This document shows, one piece after another, positions 17,801 to 25,652 of a stretch of 64,000 bases of DNA. Numbering within the stretch: the stretch's first letter is position 1; each line of letters starts with the position of its first letter. The DNA is from JANQPA01 sp964548175 (GTDB lineage Bacteria > Bacteroidota > Bacteroidia > Chitinophagales > Saprospiraceae). Below the pieces are notes generated by a model, which was given only the letters and a program-made list of their open reading frames with translations, did not search any database and was not told where the DNA came from. The stretch spans positions 62,001 to 126,000 of the forward strand of contig CAZJQS010000001.1 of the NCBI GenBank assembly GCA_964548175.1, in the 5' to 3' direction. A program made the translations under genes and the position numbers.

Positions 17801-18114
17801 ATAAAATGGAAGCCTACGAGTTGTTTGAGCAGCTCGTCATGTCGATCAATGAAGAAGTAACCTCTTATCTGTCAAAAGGAACGCTGATTTTCTCGGATGG
17901 CTCCACCCTGGAGCAAGCCAAAGAGCAGCGCACTGACATGAGCAAGACGCAGACCAACCGCTCAGAAGAGGATATGCGCAGAAGGGCAGCCGAAGGCGTC
18001 AGCAGAAGGGCTAAACCGAAAACCTTCAAACGCACAGAGAAAAAGGTAGGTCGTAATGACCTCTGTCCTTGCGGTAGCGGCAAGAAATTCAAGCATTGCC
18101 ACGGAAAGGGTTAG
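14806..18114 (+). CDS. secA: Preprotein translocase ATPase SecA
   Basis: The motor of the general secretion pathway; it drives unfolded preproteins through SecYEG. At 1102 residues it is longer than E. coli SecA, as is normal in Bacteroidota. Walker A is ATGEGKT (193-199) and Walker B is DEVDSVLIDDAR (from 300). Helicase motifs TNMAGRGTDI and GRAGRQGDPG are intact. The C-terminus has the zinc-binding SEC-C motif (DLCPCGSGKKFKHCH) that contacts SecB or the ribosome. The leader carries a stable repeat hairpin right before the start codon, and a putative terminator follows at 18203. Confidence 0.98.
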   Translation: MFNLVKSIFGSKQDKDIKSYMPFVHEVNEAYEILAELSNDELRNKTLEFRERIAEHLAGIDEDIRKIQQEAESEQVDVHDKEELFKEIDELTEQRDKHLEEILLEIRPEAFAVVKETARRFSENETITVTATDHDRDLAGDPKKTYLKIEGKKAHWKNSWMAAGGDVTWNMVHYDVQLIGGMVLHDGKVGEMATGEGKTLVATLPAYLNGLSGQGVHVITVNDYLARRDAEWVGPIFEFLFLTIDCIDNYRPHSQERVNAYNCDITYGTNNEFGFDYLRDNMVRSDDEKVQRKHHYAMIDEVDSVLIDDARTPLIISGPVSAGAEEQEYKELKPFVEKLLAVQRKLATQYLAEAKKLIKEGKDGYQEDEGGMALLRAYRAMPKYRPLIKFLSEEGIKVKLQKAENFYMQEQSKNMHLVDAPLYFTIDEKNRNVELTDLGAEYLARGNEDPNFFIMPDIASMMVEIDAREDLKEKEKEETKTRLSQDFAVKSKRLHSMSQLLKAYTLFERDTDYVVIDEQVKIVDEQTGRMMEGRRYSDGLHQALEAKENVKIGELTQTYATITLQNYFRMYHKLAGMTGTAETEAGEFWEIYKLDVVVIPTNKPIVRDDREDLVFKTEKEKFNAVVEEIVSLSEAGRPVLVGTTSVDYSEKLSRILKLKKIDHNVLNAKQHQREAEVVAEAGRPGKVTIATNMAGRGTDIKINQEVKDAGGLAIVGTERHDSRRVDRQLRGRAGRQGDPGSSQFFVSLEDNLMRLFQSERIAKLMDRMGHKEGEVIQHSMVSKSIERAQKKVEENNFGIRKRLLEYDDVMNIQREAIYRKRNNALSGERLSVDLNNMFEAMLSNIVENNKMNGDEETFRREAFGIMGIDPQIEAADFKEAPSEEIIDRFSKQFYEHYYRRNQDIIHVLLPQIKNVHENQKHYKRILIPFSDGRTKPFAITADIQKAVETGGKSIVLDIEKTVTLAIIDDKWKEHLRSMDELKDSVQAASFEQKDPLVIYKMEAYELFEQLVMSINEEVTSYLSKGTLIFSDGSTLEQAKEQRTDMSKTQTNRSEEDMRRRAAEGVSRRAKPKTFKRTEKKVGRNDLCPCGSGKKFKHCHGKG

Positions 18115-18202
18115 TGTTATAATGAGCCATACCGGAAGTTTTATTGGCTGTTTTAATCGTGTGCTTTTCAGCTTTCAAAAAAAAGTTATCGGTTGTCGGT
18201 TG

Positions 18203-18248
18203 TCGGTTATTGGTTGAGTAAGCAAACCATTAACCGATGACCCATTTT
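18203..18248 (+). terminator. Putative secA terminator hairpin
   Basis: TCGGTTATTGGTT (18203-18215) pairs with AACCATTAACCGA (18225-18237), one mismatch; a T-run follows (ATTTTTTTATC). The loop contains GTAAGCA, the end sequence of the hairpin-element family. GGTTGTCGG-type repeats precede it. The rest of 18115-18413 shows no gene. Confidence 0.5.
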
Positions 18249-18413
18249 TTTATCACAACAGGCTACAACTTTTCCTTTTCCTACCCGTAGAAAACAAGGT
18301 AAACAACGACTTTTTGAGCAAAAAACAACCGACGTTGACAAATTTTGCTTTTATTTGGATTTTAGTTAATACCTGGGTTTGGGAACTACTTTATTCACAC
18401 TAGTATTTGCCAC

Positions 18414-19067
18414 ATGAATATAGCCGATTACATTGACCATACTGTGCTTCATGCCGACTGTACCCCTGAAGACATACAGCGCGTCTGTTCCGAAGCTGCG
18501 GCTCATCGCTTCAAAGCCGTTTGCGTCCCTCCTTACTACGTGCGGGACGCCGTACAGCAACTCAAAGATTCCTTTGTTAAGGTAGCCACTGTGGTTGGGT
18601 TCCCGATGGGTTATTCCCCTACTGCCGCCAAGGTGGAAGAAATCAAGCGGGCCATTGATGAAGATGCTGACGAGCTGGATGTAGTTATCAACTTGTGCGC
18701 TATCCGGCAGAGTAACTGGAATTTTGTAAGTAATGACATCGACACGGTTACCACGGCCGTTCATTTAAAAGGAAAAGTTGTCAAAGTTATTCTGGAAACA
18801 GCCTTGCTTAATGAAGACGAGATCCTTAAATTATGTGAAATATGTAATTCCGCCCGCCCGGATTTCGTTAAAACTTCAACTGGTAAAAACGGAGGCGGCG
18901 CAACACTCGAAGCAGTCCGCCTGCTAAGGGCCAATCTGGATCCGGCGATCCAGATCAAAGCTTCCGGAGGCATCCGCACGAAAGAAGCAGCGGTGGCTTT
19001 TATTGAGGCAGGCGCTACCAGGTTAGGAACTTCCTCGAGCCTGCATTTGATCAGTGAGCCATTTTAA
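18414..19067 (+). CDS. deoC: Deoxyribose-phosphate aldolase
   Basis: A 217-residue class I aldolase that splits 2-deoxyribose 5-phosphate into glyceraldehyde 3-phosphate and acetaldehyde (nucleoside catabolism). The Schiff-base lysine is Lys153 in FVKTSTG, and the helper lysine is Lys182 in IKASGGIRT. The proton-relay aspartate lies in ELDVVIN. Length is typical. It is a single gene, bracketed by the inverted 14-mers GTAAGCAAACCATT (18218) and AATGGTTTGCTTAC (19107) and closed by its own terminator. Confidence 0.96.
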   Translation: MNIADYIDHTVLHADCTPEDIQRVCSEAAAHRFKAVCVPPYYVRDAVQQLKDSFVKVATVVGFPMGYSPTAAKVEEIKRAIDEDADELDVVINLCAIRQSNWNFVSNDIDTVTTAVHLKGKVVKVILETALLNEDEILKLCEICNSARPDFVKTSTGKNGGGATLEAVRLLRANLDPAIQIKASGGIRTKEAAVAFIEAGATRLGTSSSLHLISEPF

Positions 19068-19103
19068 AAATAACGATTGGGCGGATCACCCTATGGTTAT
19101 TTT
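19067..19103 (+). terminator. deoC terminator
   Basis: AAAATAAC and GTTATTTT pair as outer stem and ATTGGG/CCCTAT as inner stem with one mismatch. It begins at the deoC stop codon. Confidence 0.65.
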
Positions 19104-19111
19104 CAAAATGG

Positions 19112-19144
19112 TTTGCTTACTGGGCCTTATATTTTTTATTTTTG
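19112..19144 (+). promoter_or_regulatory. Bacteroidota-type promoter for the SPOR gene
   Basis: A -33 TTTG (19112-19115) and -7 TATTTTTG (19137-19144) are spaced 21 nt. The TTTG lies inside the repeat end AATGGTTTGCTTAC, so the element may supply the promoter. A second TATTTTTG (19214-19221) in the duplicated copy lacks a good -33 box. Confidence 0.5.
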
Positions 19145-19271
19145 AAAAAAAGGAGAATAAAATCACTATTCCTGCTGCTATTGGTGTTCGCCAGCTGAAA
19201 CCTATATTTTTCTTATTTTTGAAAAAAAAAGAAGAATGAAATTACTATTTCTCTCGCTATTGTTGTTCACC
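19125..19271 (+). repeat. Imperfect tandem duplication of promoter, leader and signal-peptide start
   Basis: Copy 1 (19125-19192) and copy 2 (19201-19271) align over about 68 bp with roughly 80% identity: -7 box, A-rich leader, start codon region and first 12 codons. Copy 2 is the true start of the SPOR gene. In copy 1 the start codon is ATA instead of ATG, and the frame reads KSLFLLLLVFAS then TGA. Copy 1 is a dead gene start. Confidence 0.8.
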
Positions 19272-19634
19272 ATTCACATTGGCAGCGCTCAGACCGGTGC
19301 ACAGATCGTCATTGAAGAAGAGCCGGCAGTAGCCCGCATGATGACTTCTTATATAGAGGTCAATAAAACGCAGAAAACAGTAGAAGGCTGGCGTATTCAG
19401 GTCTTTGCCACAGCAGACCGGCAGCAGTTTGACCAGGTTAAGCGGTCCTTTGAATACCGCTATCCGAATATTTCCACCAACTGGGTGCACGCCAAGCCTT
19501 ATTTTAAACTGAGAGCAGGGGCTTTCGCCACCAAACTGGAAGCCACCCGGATGCTTCATGTTTTGAAAAAGGAATATCCACAGGCGTATCTGGCCGTTGA
19601 TAACCAGATGAACCCAATGGAATTGTTGCATTAG
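19236..19634 (+). CDS. Exported SPOR-domain protein
   Basis: A 132-residue protein. The signal peptide ends near IGSAQ (residue 19). Residues about 50-125 form a SPOR domain (GWRIQVFATADRQQ ... FKLRAGAFATKLEA), which binds septal or glycan-strand peptidoglycan. The A-rich leader and the position of the signal peptide support the ATG at 19236. It lies between deoC and rodA, so a cell-wall role is likely. The region upstream is a decayed duplicate of its own start. Confidence 0.88.
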   Translation: MKLLFLSLLLFTIHIGSAQTGAQIVIEEEPAVARMMTSYIEVNKTQKTVEGWRIQVFATADRQQFDQVKRSFEYRYPNISTNWVHAKPYFKLRAGAFATKLEATRMLHVLKKEYPQAYLAVDNQMNPMELLH

Positions 19635-19640
19635 GACTTT

Positions 19641-19720
19641 TGCTTACACAAATATATTCAGATATAGGTATGGTTGGCGCCAAAGGCGCCAACCATACCT
19701 ATATCTGAAATGCTTACTTA
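19641..19720. repeat. TGCTTAC-flanked hairpin element B
   Basis: TGCTTACACAAAT (19641-) and TGCTTACTTAA (19711-) flank a perfect 25-bp stem (19657-19681 with 19685-19709) with loop AAA. The stem core is GGTATGGTTGGCGCC. The flanks match element A, but the stem sequence differs. It separates the SPOR gene from rodA and may terminate the former. Confidence 0.9.
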
Positions 19721-19740
19721 ACGAATAATCGACAACCGAC

Positions 19741-21144
19741 ATGAGGCCGAGAGGAGATAGCTTCAAATACATGGACTGGACCACCTTTTCCATCTATATC
19801 GCACTGATAAGCGTGGGGCTGCTCATGGTGTATTCAGTCGATTATGATCCTGTGGCCTACAGTGGTAATTTCTTTAGGACAGTAGCCGGAAAACAAGCCA
19901 TTTGGATGGGTATTTCCATTATAACGTTTTTTGCGGTTACCCTTATCGAGTGGAAGTTCTGGCAAACCTTCTCTTATCTTATTTATGGTTTTTCGATCTT
20001 TTTGCTGGTGGCGGTATTATTTTTCGGGACCAACATCAAGGGCGCCACTTCCTGGTTCACTTTTGGTTCTTTTTCCTTTCAGCCGTCAGAAATCGCAAAG
20101 TTCGGCACGAGTCTGGCTCTGGCTAACTTTCTGAGTAATTACAATACAGACTTACGAGATCTCAGAACACAAATGATCTCGTTCGCCATCTTCCTGGCCC
20201 CCATCGGCTTGATCTTATTACAGCCCGACGCCGGGTCCGCCCTGGTTTTTCTTTCCTTTACGATCCTTTTATTTCGGGAAGGCCTGACTCCGGTTTATTT
20301 CATTCTCGGAGCCTTTGTGGTGGGCGTGCTGCTGGCGGGCTTCATCTATGAAATAGAATACATTGCCCTGGGGCTGCTTTGGCTTTTCACCATGCTGCAG
20401 GTACTCAACTTAAAAGCGAATAAATGGATATGGGCGGTAGCCTCCCTGGCTTTTTTCGCGATCAGCGTTCTGCTGATCCGGGAAAATCAGCTGCTGCCTG
20501 TGCTATACGCCGGAATAACCTATTTTCTATTCGTTTCCTTTATTACCTGGAGGAACAAAAAGGGAAGATTCGCTTTTACATTGAACGGTGCCCTGTTATT
20601 TGGTCTGGGTCTTGCCTATCTGGCCAATTATGCGTTTACGGAGATCCTAGAGCCACATCAGCAAGACCGGATCAATGTATGGCTACAACCTAATAAGTGT
20701 GATCCAAGAGGAGCGCTATACAATGTACTTCAATCCAAAATGGCCATCAGTTCCGGTGGTCTGCAGGGAAAGGGATTTACCCAAGGCACCCTCACCAAGC
20801 TGGACTACGTGCCGGAACAATCAACCGACTTCATATTCTGCACAATCGGTGAAGAGCAGGGCTTCCTGGGTTCTTTCGGGATCATTGCCCTTTACTTTTT
20901 ACTATTGTACCGGATCACGGTATTAGCAGAGCGTCAGCGATCGGGATTTTCCCGGCGGTATGGTTACGCCATTGCCGGCATCCTGTTTGTCCATTATTTC
21001 ATCAACATTGGCATGACCATGGGACTGATGCCGATCATCGGTATTCCATTACCCTTTATCAGTAAGGGAGGCTCATCTCTGCTGGGCTTTACTTTCATGC
21101 TGGCCGTTTTATTAAAACTCGATGCCAACCGTGGTTCTGGATAA
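19741..21144 (+). CDS. rodA: Peptidoglycan glycosyltransferase RodA (SEDS family)
   Basis: A 467-residue polytopic SEDS protein. The family signature is visible as FSFQPSEIAKFG near residue 115 and as GMTMGLMPIIGIPLPFISKG near the C-terminus. About ten transmembrane segments are present, with an extra hydrophobic block (residues about 190-290) common in Bacteroidota RodA. It polymerises lipid II during elongation with a class B PBP. The 3' end overlaps the tgt start by 23 bp, suggesting translational coupling. FtsW is the alternative; the lack of division genes nearby favours RodA. Confidence 0.88.
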   Translation: MRPRGDSFKYMDWTTFSIYIALISVGLLMVYSVDYDPVAYSGNFFRTVAGKQAIWMGISIITFFAVTLIEWKFWQTFSYLIYGFSIFLLVAVLFFGTNIKGATSWFTFGSFSFQPSEIAKFGTSLALANFLSNYNTDLRDLRTQMISFAIFLAPIGLILLQPDAGSALVFLSFTILLFREGLTPVYFILGAFVVGVLLAGFIYEIEYIALGLLWLFTMLQVLNLKANKWIWAVASLAFFAISVLLIRENQLLPVLYAGITYFLFVSFITWRNKKGRFAFTLNGALLFGLGLAYLANYAFTEILEPHQQDRINVWLQPNKCDPRGALYNVLQSKMAISSGGLQGKGFTQGTLTKLDYVPEQSTDFIFCTIGEEQGFLGSFGIIALYFLLLYRITVLAERQRSGFSRRYGYAIAGILFVHYFINIGMTMGLMPIIGIPLPFISKGGSSLLGFTFMLAVLLKLDANRGSG

Positions 21145-22294
21145 TCAACAAAAAAAGCATCTATTGAAATTTTCCATTCACCATCAAGATAATCAATCCA
21201 GTGCCCGATCCGGAATCATTGAAACGGATCACGGGCTGATACAGACCCCCATTTTCATGCCGGTCGGCACCCAGGGTACGGTCAAAGGAGTACACCAGCA
21301 CGAGTTGTTTGAGGACATCAAAGCTCAGATCATCCTCGGCAATACCTATCATCTCTATCTGCGTCCGGGCATTGAAGTCATTCAGCAAGCGGGAGGCCTG
21401 CACCGGTTCATCGGCTGGGAGAAGCCCATGCTGACCGATTCGGGAGGCTACCAGGTCTATTCCCTTAGCGACCGGCGGAAGATCAATGAGGAAGGCGTCA
21501 CTTTTGTTTCCCATATCGATGGTTCCAGTCACTTTTTCACTCCCGAAAGAGCCGTGGAAGTGCAACGCATTATCGGAGCCGACATCATCATGGCCTTTGA
21601 CGAGTGCACCCCTTATCCTTGTGAATATCCTTATGCGAAATCCTCCATGGAACTCACCCATCGCTGGCTAAAGAGATGCTGTGATTACTTTGATCAAACG
21701 GAAGGGCATTATGGTTATCGCCAAACCCTCTTTCCCATATTACAGGGCAGCACCTACCGCGATCTGCGCATTCAATCAGCAGAAACCATTGCTTCCTTTG
21801 ACCGCGAGGCCAACGCTATAGGTGGCCTGTCTGTAGGCGAGCCGGCAGAAGAAATGTATGAGATGACAGCGCTCGTCTGCGGCATACTGCCTAAAGACAA
21901 ACCCCGCTACCTGATGGGCGTAGGTACGCCGGCCAATATTTTGGAGTGCATTGCACTGGGTGTGGACATGTTCGACTGCGTGCTGCCCACCCGGAATGCC
22001 CGCCACGGCCTCTTGTATACACAGGAAGGCATCATCAATATTAAAAATGCAAAATGGAAGGACGACTTTTCCCCCATTGACGAGAAAAGCAGTGTGCATA
22101 CCAGCCGTCATTATTCAAAAGCGTATCTTCGACACCTCATACATACCAAAGAGCTGCTGGGCGCCCAAATCGCAAGCCTGCACAATCTGGGCTTTTTCCT
22201 ATGGCTGGCTGGCGAAGCCCGCAGACACATTGAGGAGGGCAGCTTTCGCGCATGGAAAGACCAAATGGTTAAACAGGTGGAACAACGAATTTAA
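21122..22294 (+). CDS. tgt: tRNA-guanine(34) transglycosylase
   Basis: A 390-residue enzyme that exchanges G34 for the queuosine precursor in tRNAs with GUN anticodons. DSGGYQVYSL holds the substrate-binding/base Asp106, and MFDCVLPTRNARHG holds nucleophile Asp285. The usual zinc motif CxCxxC before RxYSKAYL is absent: the aligned positions are Ser323, Val325 and Ser328, though the later His (SLHNL) remains. This seems to be a lineage trait of Bacteroidota. The start at 21122 overlaps rodA; a later start is possible because the conserved part begins near residue 15. Confidence 0.95.
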   Translation: MPTVVLDNQQKKHLLKFSIHHQDNQSSARSGIIETDHGLIQTPIFMPVGTQGTVKGVHQHELFEDIKAQIILGNTYHLYLRPGIEVIQQAGGLHRFIGWEKPMLTDSGGYQVYSLSDRRKINEEGVTFVSHIDGSSHFFTPERAVEVQRIIGADIIMAFDECTPYPCEYPYAKSSMELTHRWLKRCCDYFDQTEGHYGYRQTLFPILQGSTYRDLRIQSAETIASFDREANAIGGLSVGEPAEEMYEMTALVCGILPKDKPRYLMGVGTPANILECIALGVDMFDCVLPTRNARHGLLYTQEGIINIKNAKWKDDFSPIDEKSSVHTSRHYSKAYLRHLIHTKELLGAQIASLHNLGFFLWLAGEARRHIEEGSFRAWKDQMVKQVEQRI

Positions 22295-22376
22295 AGAACA
22301 GGCGTTGTAGAACAAGAGGCTGTTTAAATGCACAAAGCGTTTTTCGCGGAGCCACTATTAAGACAAGAAAGAGTCT

Positions 22377-23465
22377 ATGTTAAAAAAGCTGGATCGATAT
22401 ATACTATGGAAATTCATTTCCACTTTCTTATTTACCATTCTCATCTTCTCGATGATTGCGGCCGTCATCGATTTCAGTGAAAAAATTGAGAAATTCATTG
22501 AAACGCCCATTACAGCTAAAGAGATCTGGATCGATTACTACCCCAACTTTGTGATGTATATCAACGGGTTGCTATGGCCTCTGTTCACGCTTATTGCGGT
22601 CATTTTTTTCACTTCCAGACTGGCCTACAATTCTGAGATTATTTCTATTCTAAATGCAGGAGTTAGTTTCCGAAGATTGTTGTACCCCTATATGTTCGGC
22701 GCTTCCATTATCGCAATACTGCATTTTCTCGGCAATCATTATGTAATTCCTAACGGGAACAACACTATGCTGGACATCGTCCACCAATACATCCACACAG
22801 ATGAGGATAAGGGGCAGACCCAGGATGTCCATCTCTTCATTTCTCCCGATACGAAGGTGTATGTAAAAAGTTATTACAAGGCCGATAGCAGCATACGAGA
22901 ATTCAGGATCGAGCAATTTGAGGCGAACCGACTGATATACTATCTCAAAGCCAATTCCGCCAAGTGGCTGGCAGAAGAACAAAAGTGGCGGCTCAATAAT
23001 TATGAGATACGGACTTTTGACGGCATGCAGGAACGGTTTATCATCGGCAGAGGCCAACAGATGGATAGGACCATCAATCTCCGGCCGGCTGATTTTGTCG
23101 ACTACCTCAACCAGCATACCATGATGAACAGCCCGCTGCTTAAGGAATACATTCAAAAACAAAAATCCAGAGGTGTCGGCAATGTTCAGAAATACGAGAT
23201 CGAGCTGTATCGGCGGTCAGCCGAACCCTTTACTATTCTTATCCTAACACTTATAGGCGTCTCCATTGCCGCCAGGAAAGTTCGCGGAGGGCTTGGCCTG
23301 CATCTGGCGCTTGGCATTGGCATCGGTGCTATGTTTATTTTTCTGTCCCGTTTTGCTATTGTCTTTGCCAGTGGACAATCTATTCCTATTCTGCTGGGCA
23401 TCTGGATGCCCAACCTTGTCTTTGCCCTCGTTGCACTTTATCTGGTGTCTCAGGCTCAACGATAA
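22377..23465 (+). CDS. LptF/LptG-family lipopolysaccharide export permease
   Basis: A 362-residue YjgP/YjgQ-type protein. Three transmembrane segments come first (about residues 10-30, 55-80, 95-125), then a periplasmic jelly-roll of about 140 residues, then three more membrane segments (from about 275). It is part of the LptBFG transporter that extracts LPS from the inner membrane. YELKIEL-type coupling sequence KYEIELYRRSAEPF is seen before the last helices. It follows tgt on the same strand, an arrangement common in the phylum. Whether it is LptF or LptG cannot be told. Confidence 0.9.
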   Translation: MLKKLDRYILWKFISTFLFTILIFSMIAAVIDFSEKIEKFIETPITAKEIWIDYYPNFVMYINGLLWPLFTLIAVIFFTSRLAYNSEIISILNAGVSFRRLLYPYMFGASIIAILHFLGNHYVIPNGNNTMLDIVHQYIHTDEDKGQTQDVHLFISPDTKVYVKSYYKADSSIREFRIEQFEANRLIYYLKANSAKWLAEEQKWRLNNYEIRTFDGMQERFIIGRGQQMDRTINLRPADFVDYLNQHTMMNSPLLKEYIQKQKSRGVGNVQKYEIELYRRSAEPFTILILTLIGVSIAARKVRGGLGLHLALGIGIGAMFIFLSRFAIVFASGQSIPILLGIWMPNLVFALVALYLVSQAQR

Positions 23466-23841
23466 AGCCCTGCTCAACAGACCCTGTTTAACCTTTTGAC
23501 CAAAAACCGACATTTTGGACCATAATCCCGCCTTGGCTGAAAAAAAGCCGCTTTTTTGTTTAAATTTATAAGGAAGGAACCAGTAAAATCTTAAACAAAC
23601 ACCCTTTAATTTCAAAATTTATTGAAAATAAAAAAGTTTCTGAATTCATACTTTTGTATATAGCACTACTGATTATCAATTACTTAACGCAAAATTTTCG
23701 ATTTCAGACATTCTTTTTTTCAGAATCAGGGGTTAAAAGAGGATGATTTTTTTGTGTTTTGTTTAACTTTTTGTCTATATTTGTTTCAACATTAATAGAG
23801 AAAAGAAAAGAAGCATTGAGTTAAACAAAAAACAATCAACC
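23466..23841. other. Intergenic region before the sigma factor gene
   Basis: AT-rich DNA with no coding frame that I trust. It holds the promoter at 23751-23783 and a purine-rich leader with a near-SD AGAAAAGAAAAGAAG before the start codon. Nothing else recognised. Confidence 0.6.
23751..23783 (+). promoter_or_regulatory. Promoter of the sigma factor gene
   Basis: -33 TTTG (23751-23754), 21-nt spacer, -7 TATATTTG (23776-23783): a full match to TTTG/TAnnTTTG. The start codon is 59 nt downstream. Confidence 0.6.
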
Positions 23842-24363
23842 ATGTCTCAAGCAGATTTTTACGACAGATTCGATCAGATGTCTAACCTTCTACACTCCTT
23901 CGCATACAATTTGACGAAGAATGTAGAAGATGCTAAGGATCTGTATCAGGAAACGGCCTTCAGAGCGATGACCAACCGTGACAAATTCCGTCCGGGTACT
24001 AATTTCAAAGCATGGTTGTTCACCATAATGAAAAACATTTTCATCAACAACTATCGCAAGAAAACGAAGGCCAACACCATTATGGACTCTACAGATAATC
24101 TGTATTACCTTAATTCTGGCAGTGCAATCATTTCAAATGGTGCAGAATCAAATATTATGATGAAAGAACTTATTACCATGATCGACGAGCTGGATGATAG
24201 CATTAGGATTCCCTTCTTGATGCACTACCAGGGCTTCAAATATCAGGAGATCGCCGAGCACCTTGAATTACCGCTGGGAACGGTAAAGAGCAGAATCTTT
24301 TTTGCCAGAAAAGAACTCAAGGAAGTTATTGGAAAAAGATATAAAAATTTTAAGCTGTCTTAA
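23842..24363 (+). CDS. RNA polymerase ECF-type sigma factor
   Basis: A 173-residue sigma-70 family protein with only regions 2 and 4. Region 2 (about 10-80) contains the core-binding stretch VEDAKDLYQETAFRA and the -10 recognition helix FKAWLFTIMKNIFINNYRK. Region 4 (about 115-165) has the helix-turn-helix YQEIAEHLELPLGTVKSRIF. No anti-sigma gene is adjacent, which is usual for this widely conserved Bacteroidota group. Likely a growth- or envelope-related alternative sigma factor. Confidence 0.93.
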   Translation: MSQADFYDRFDQMSNLLHSFAYNLTKNVEDAKDLYQETAFRAMTNRDKFRPGTNFKAWLFTIMKNIFINNYRKKTKANTIMDSTDNLYYLNSGSAIISNGAESNIMMKELITMIDELDDSIRIPFLMHYQGFKYQEIAEHLELPLGTVKSRIFFARKELKEVIGKRYKNFKLS

Positions 24364-24464
24364 TTAATCCCATAATTGCTGTAGATTAATTTTCTGCTTT
24401 TATTTACAATGGTAATAGTATTGTTTGGCTATTACCATTTGTTTTTTGACTAAGAATATGCGCT

Positions 24465-25574
24465 GTGTCAGAGTCGTCTAATCCGGGTTTGCAAATTATC
24501 GAAGCACGTTTTTTCCAAAAAAAATTAATGGATTGGTTTGCCGCCAGCCATCGCCCCTTGCCCTGGAAGGGTGAAAAGGATCCTTACATCATTTGGCTTT
24601 CAGAAATCATCTTGCAACAGACTCGTGTAGAGCAAGGGCTTCCTTACTTCAAGCGTTTTGTTGACCGCTACCCTACTGTAGAGGACCTTGCTGGTGCTTC
24701 GCAAGACGAAGTGCTTAAGCTGTGGGAGGGCCTCGGTTATTATTCCCGCGCCCGCAACATGCATGCTGCAGCCCAGTACATCGCCCATGAGCTCAACGGC
24801 AAATTCCCGGATACCTACGAATCCATTCTGCAACTTAAAGGCGTAGGCCCTTACACTGCTGCTGCTATTGCTTCCTTTGCCTATGGGCTTCCTCATGCGG
24901 TGGTCGATGGAAATGTTTTTAGAGTCCTCGCGCGATTTTTCGGTATTGAAACCCCCATAGACAGCACTGAAGGAAAAAAGCAGTTCGCTAGATTGGCTGA
25001 AAATCTGCTGGAGGAGCAGCATCCGGGCCGGTACAATCAAGCCATCATGGATTTCGGAGCCATCCTTTGCAGTCCGAAAAAACCTCTGTGCCCTACCTGT
25101 CCTTTAAAATCTAAGTGCCAGGCCCTCCAAACCAAAAAAGTTCAGCAACTTCCCGTAAAAACCAAAAAAATTCAAAGGCGCACTCGTTTCTTTCACTATC
25201 TGGTCATCAACGAAAAAGACCAGGTGTTGATCAAAAAACGAGAGCAAAAGGACATCTGGAGGAACTTATACGATTTCCCAATGATAGAACGGACGGAGCT
25301 CTACAGAGAACCCGAACGCATTCTTAGCGTTTTACAGGACGAAAATGCACCTCTTCCTTCCTCTTACCGACTCGGACAAATCTCGCCTCCCTACCAGCAA
25401 TTATTGACCCATCAGAAGATAGTGGCTGTTTTCATCGAAATACATGCCGAAAAAGGCCTTTTGAACGATCCGGTTCCTTTAAAAAAAGTGGAAAGAAAAA
25501 ACTTGACTAAATTTGCCTTCCCTAAGTTGATCGATTGTTATTTAAAGGATAAATCTTTATATTTAAATTTATAG
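24465..25574 (+). CDS. mutY: A/G-specific adenine DNA glycosylase MutY
   Basis: A 369-residue base-excision enzyme that removes A mispaired with 8-oxoG. The HhH-GPD fold is seen in LSEIILQQTRVEQGLPYF and in VGPYTAAAIASFAYG, and the catalytic Asp is in VVDGNVFRV. The 4Fe-4S motif is intact (C-x6-C-x2-C-x5-C, CSPKKPLCPTCPLKSKC). A C-terminal NUDIX-like MutT domain (about 235-360) recognises 8-oxoG. The start is GTG at 24465; Met22 is an alternative. It is first in the mutY-ssb-gldE-gldD block. Confidence 0.96.
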   Translation: MSESSNPGLQIIEARFFQKKLMDWFAASHRPLPWKGEKDPYIIWLSEIILQQTRVEQGLPYFKRFVDRYPTVEDLAGASQDEVLKLWEGLGYYSRARNMHAAAQYIAHELNGKFPDTYESILQLKGVGPYTAAAIASFAYGLPHAVVDGNVFRVLARFFGIETPIDSTEGKKQFARLAENLLEEQHPGRYNQAIMDFGAILCSPKKPLCPTCPLKSKCQALQTKKVQQLPVKTKKIQRRTRFFHYLVINEKDQVLIKKREQKDIWRNLYDFPMIERTELYREPERILSVLQDENAPLPSSYRLGQISPPYQQLLTHQKIVAVFIEIHAEKGLLNDPVPLKKVERKNLTKFAFPKLIDCYLKDKSLYLNL

Positions 25575-25652
25575 CTTTGCATTTTGCACTATACCGCTTA
25601 GCCTGCTATGCTAAAGCGGATACTTATTCGAAAAATCTGAAAAATTAGATAA

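Noticed and set aside
19141..19198. A second small exported protein starting at the duplicated leader
   Set aside because: The start codon is ATA and the frame stops after 13 codons, so it is a dead copy rather than a gene.
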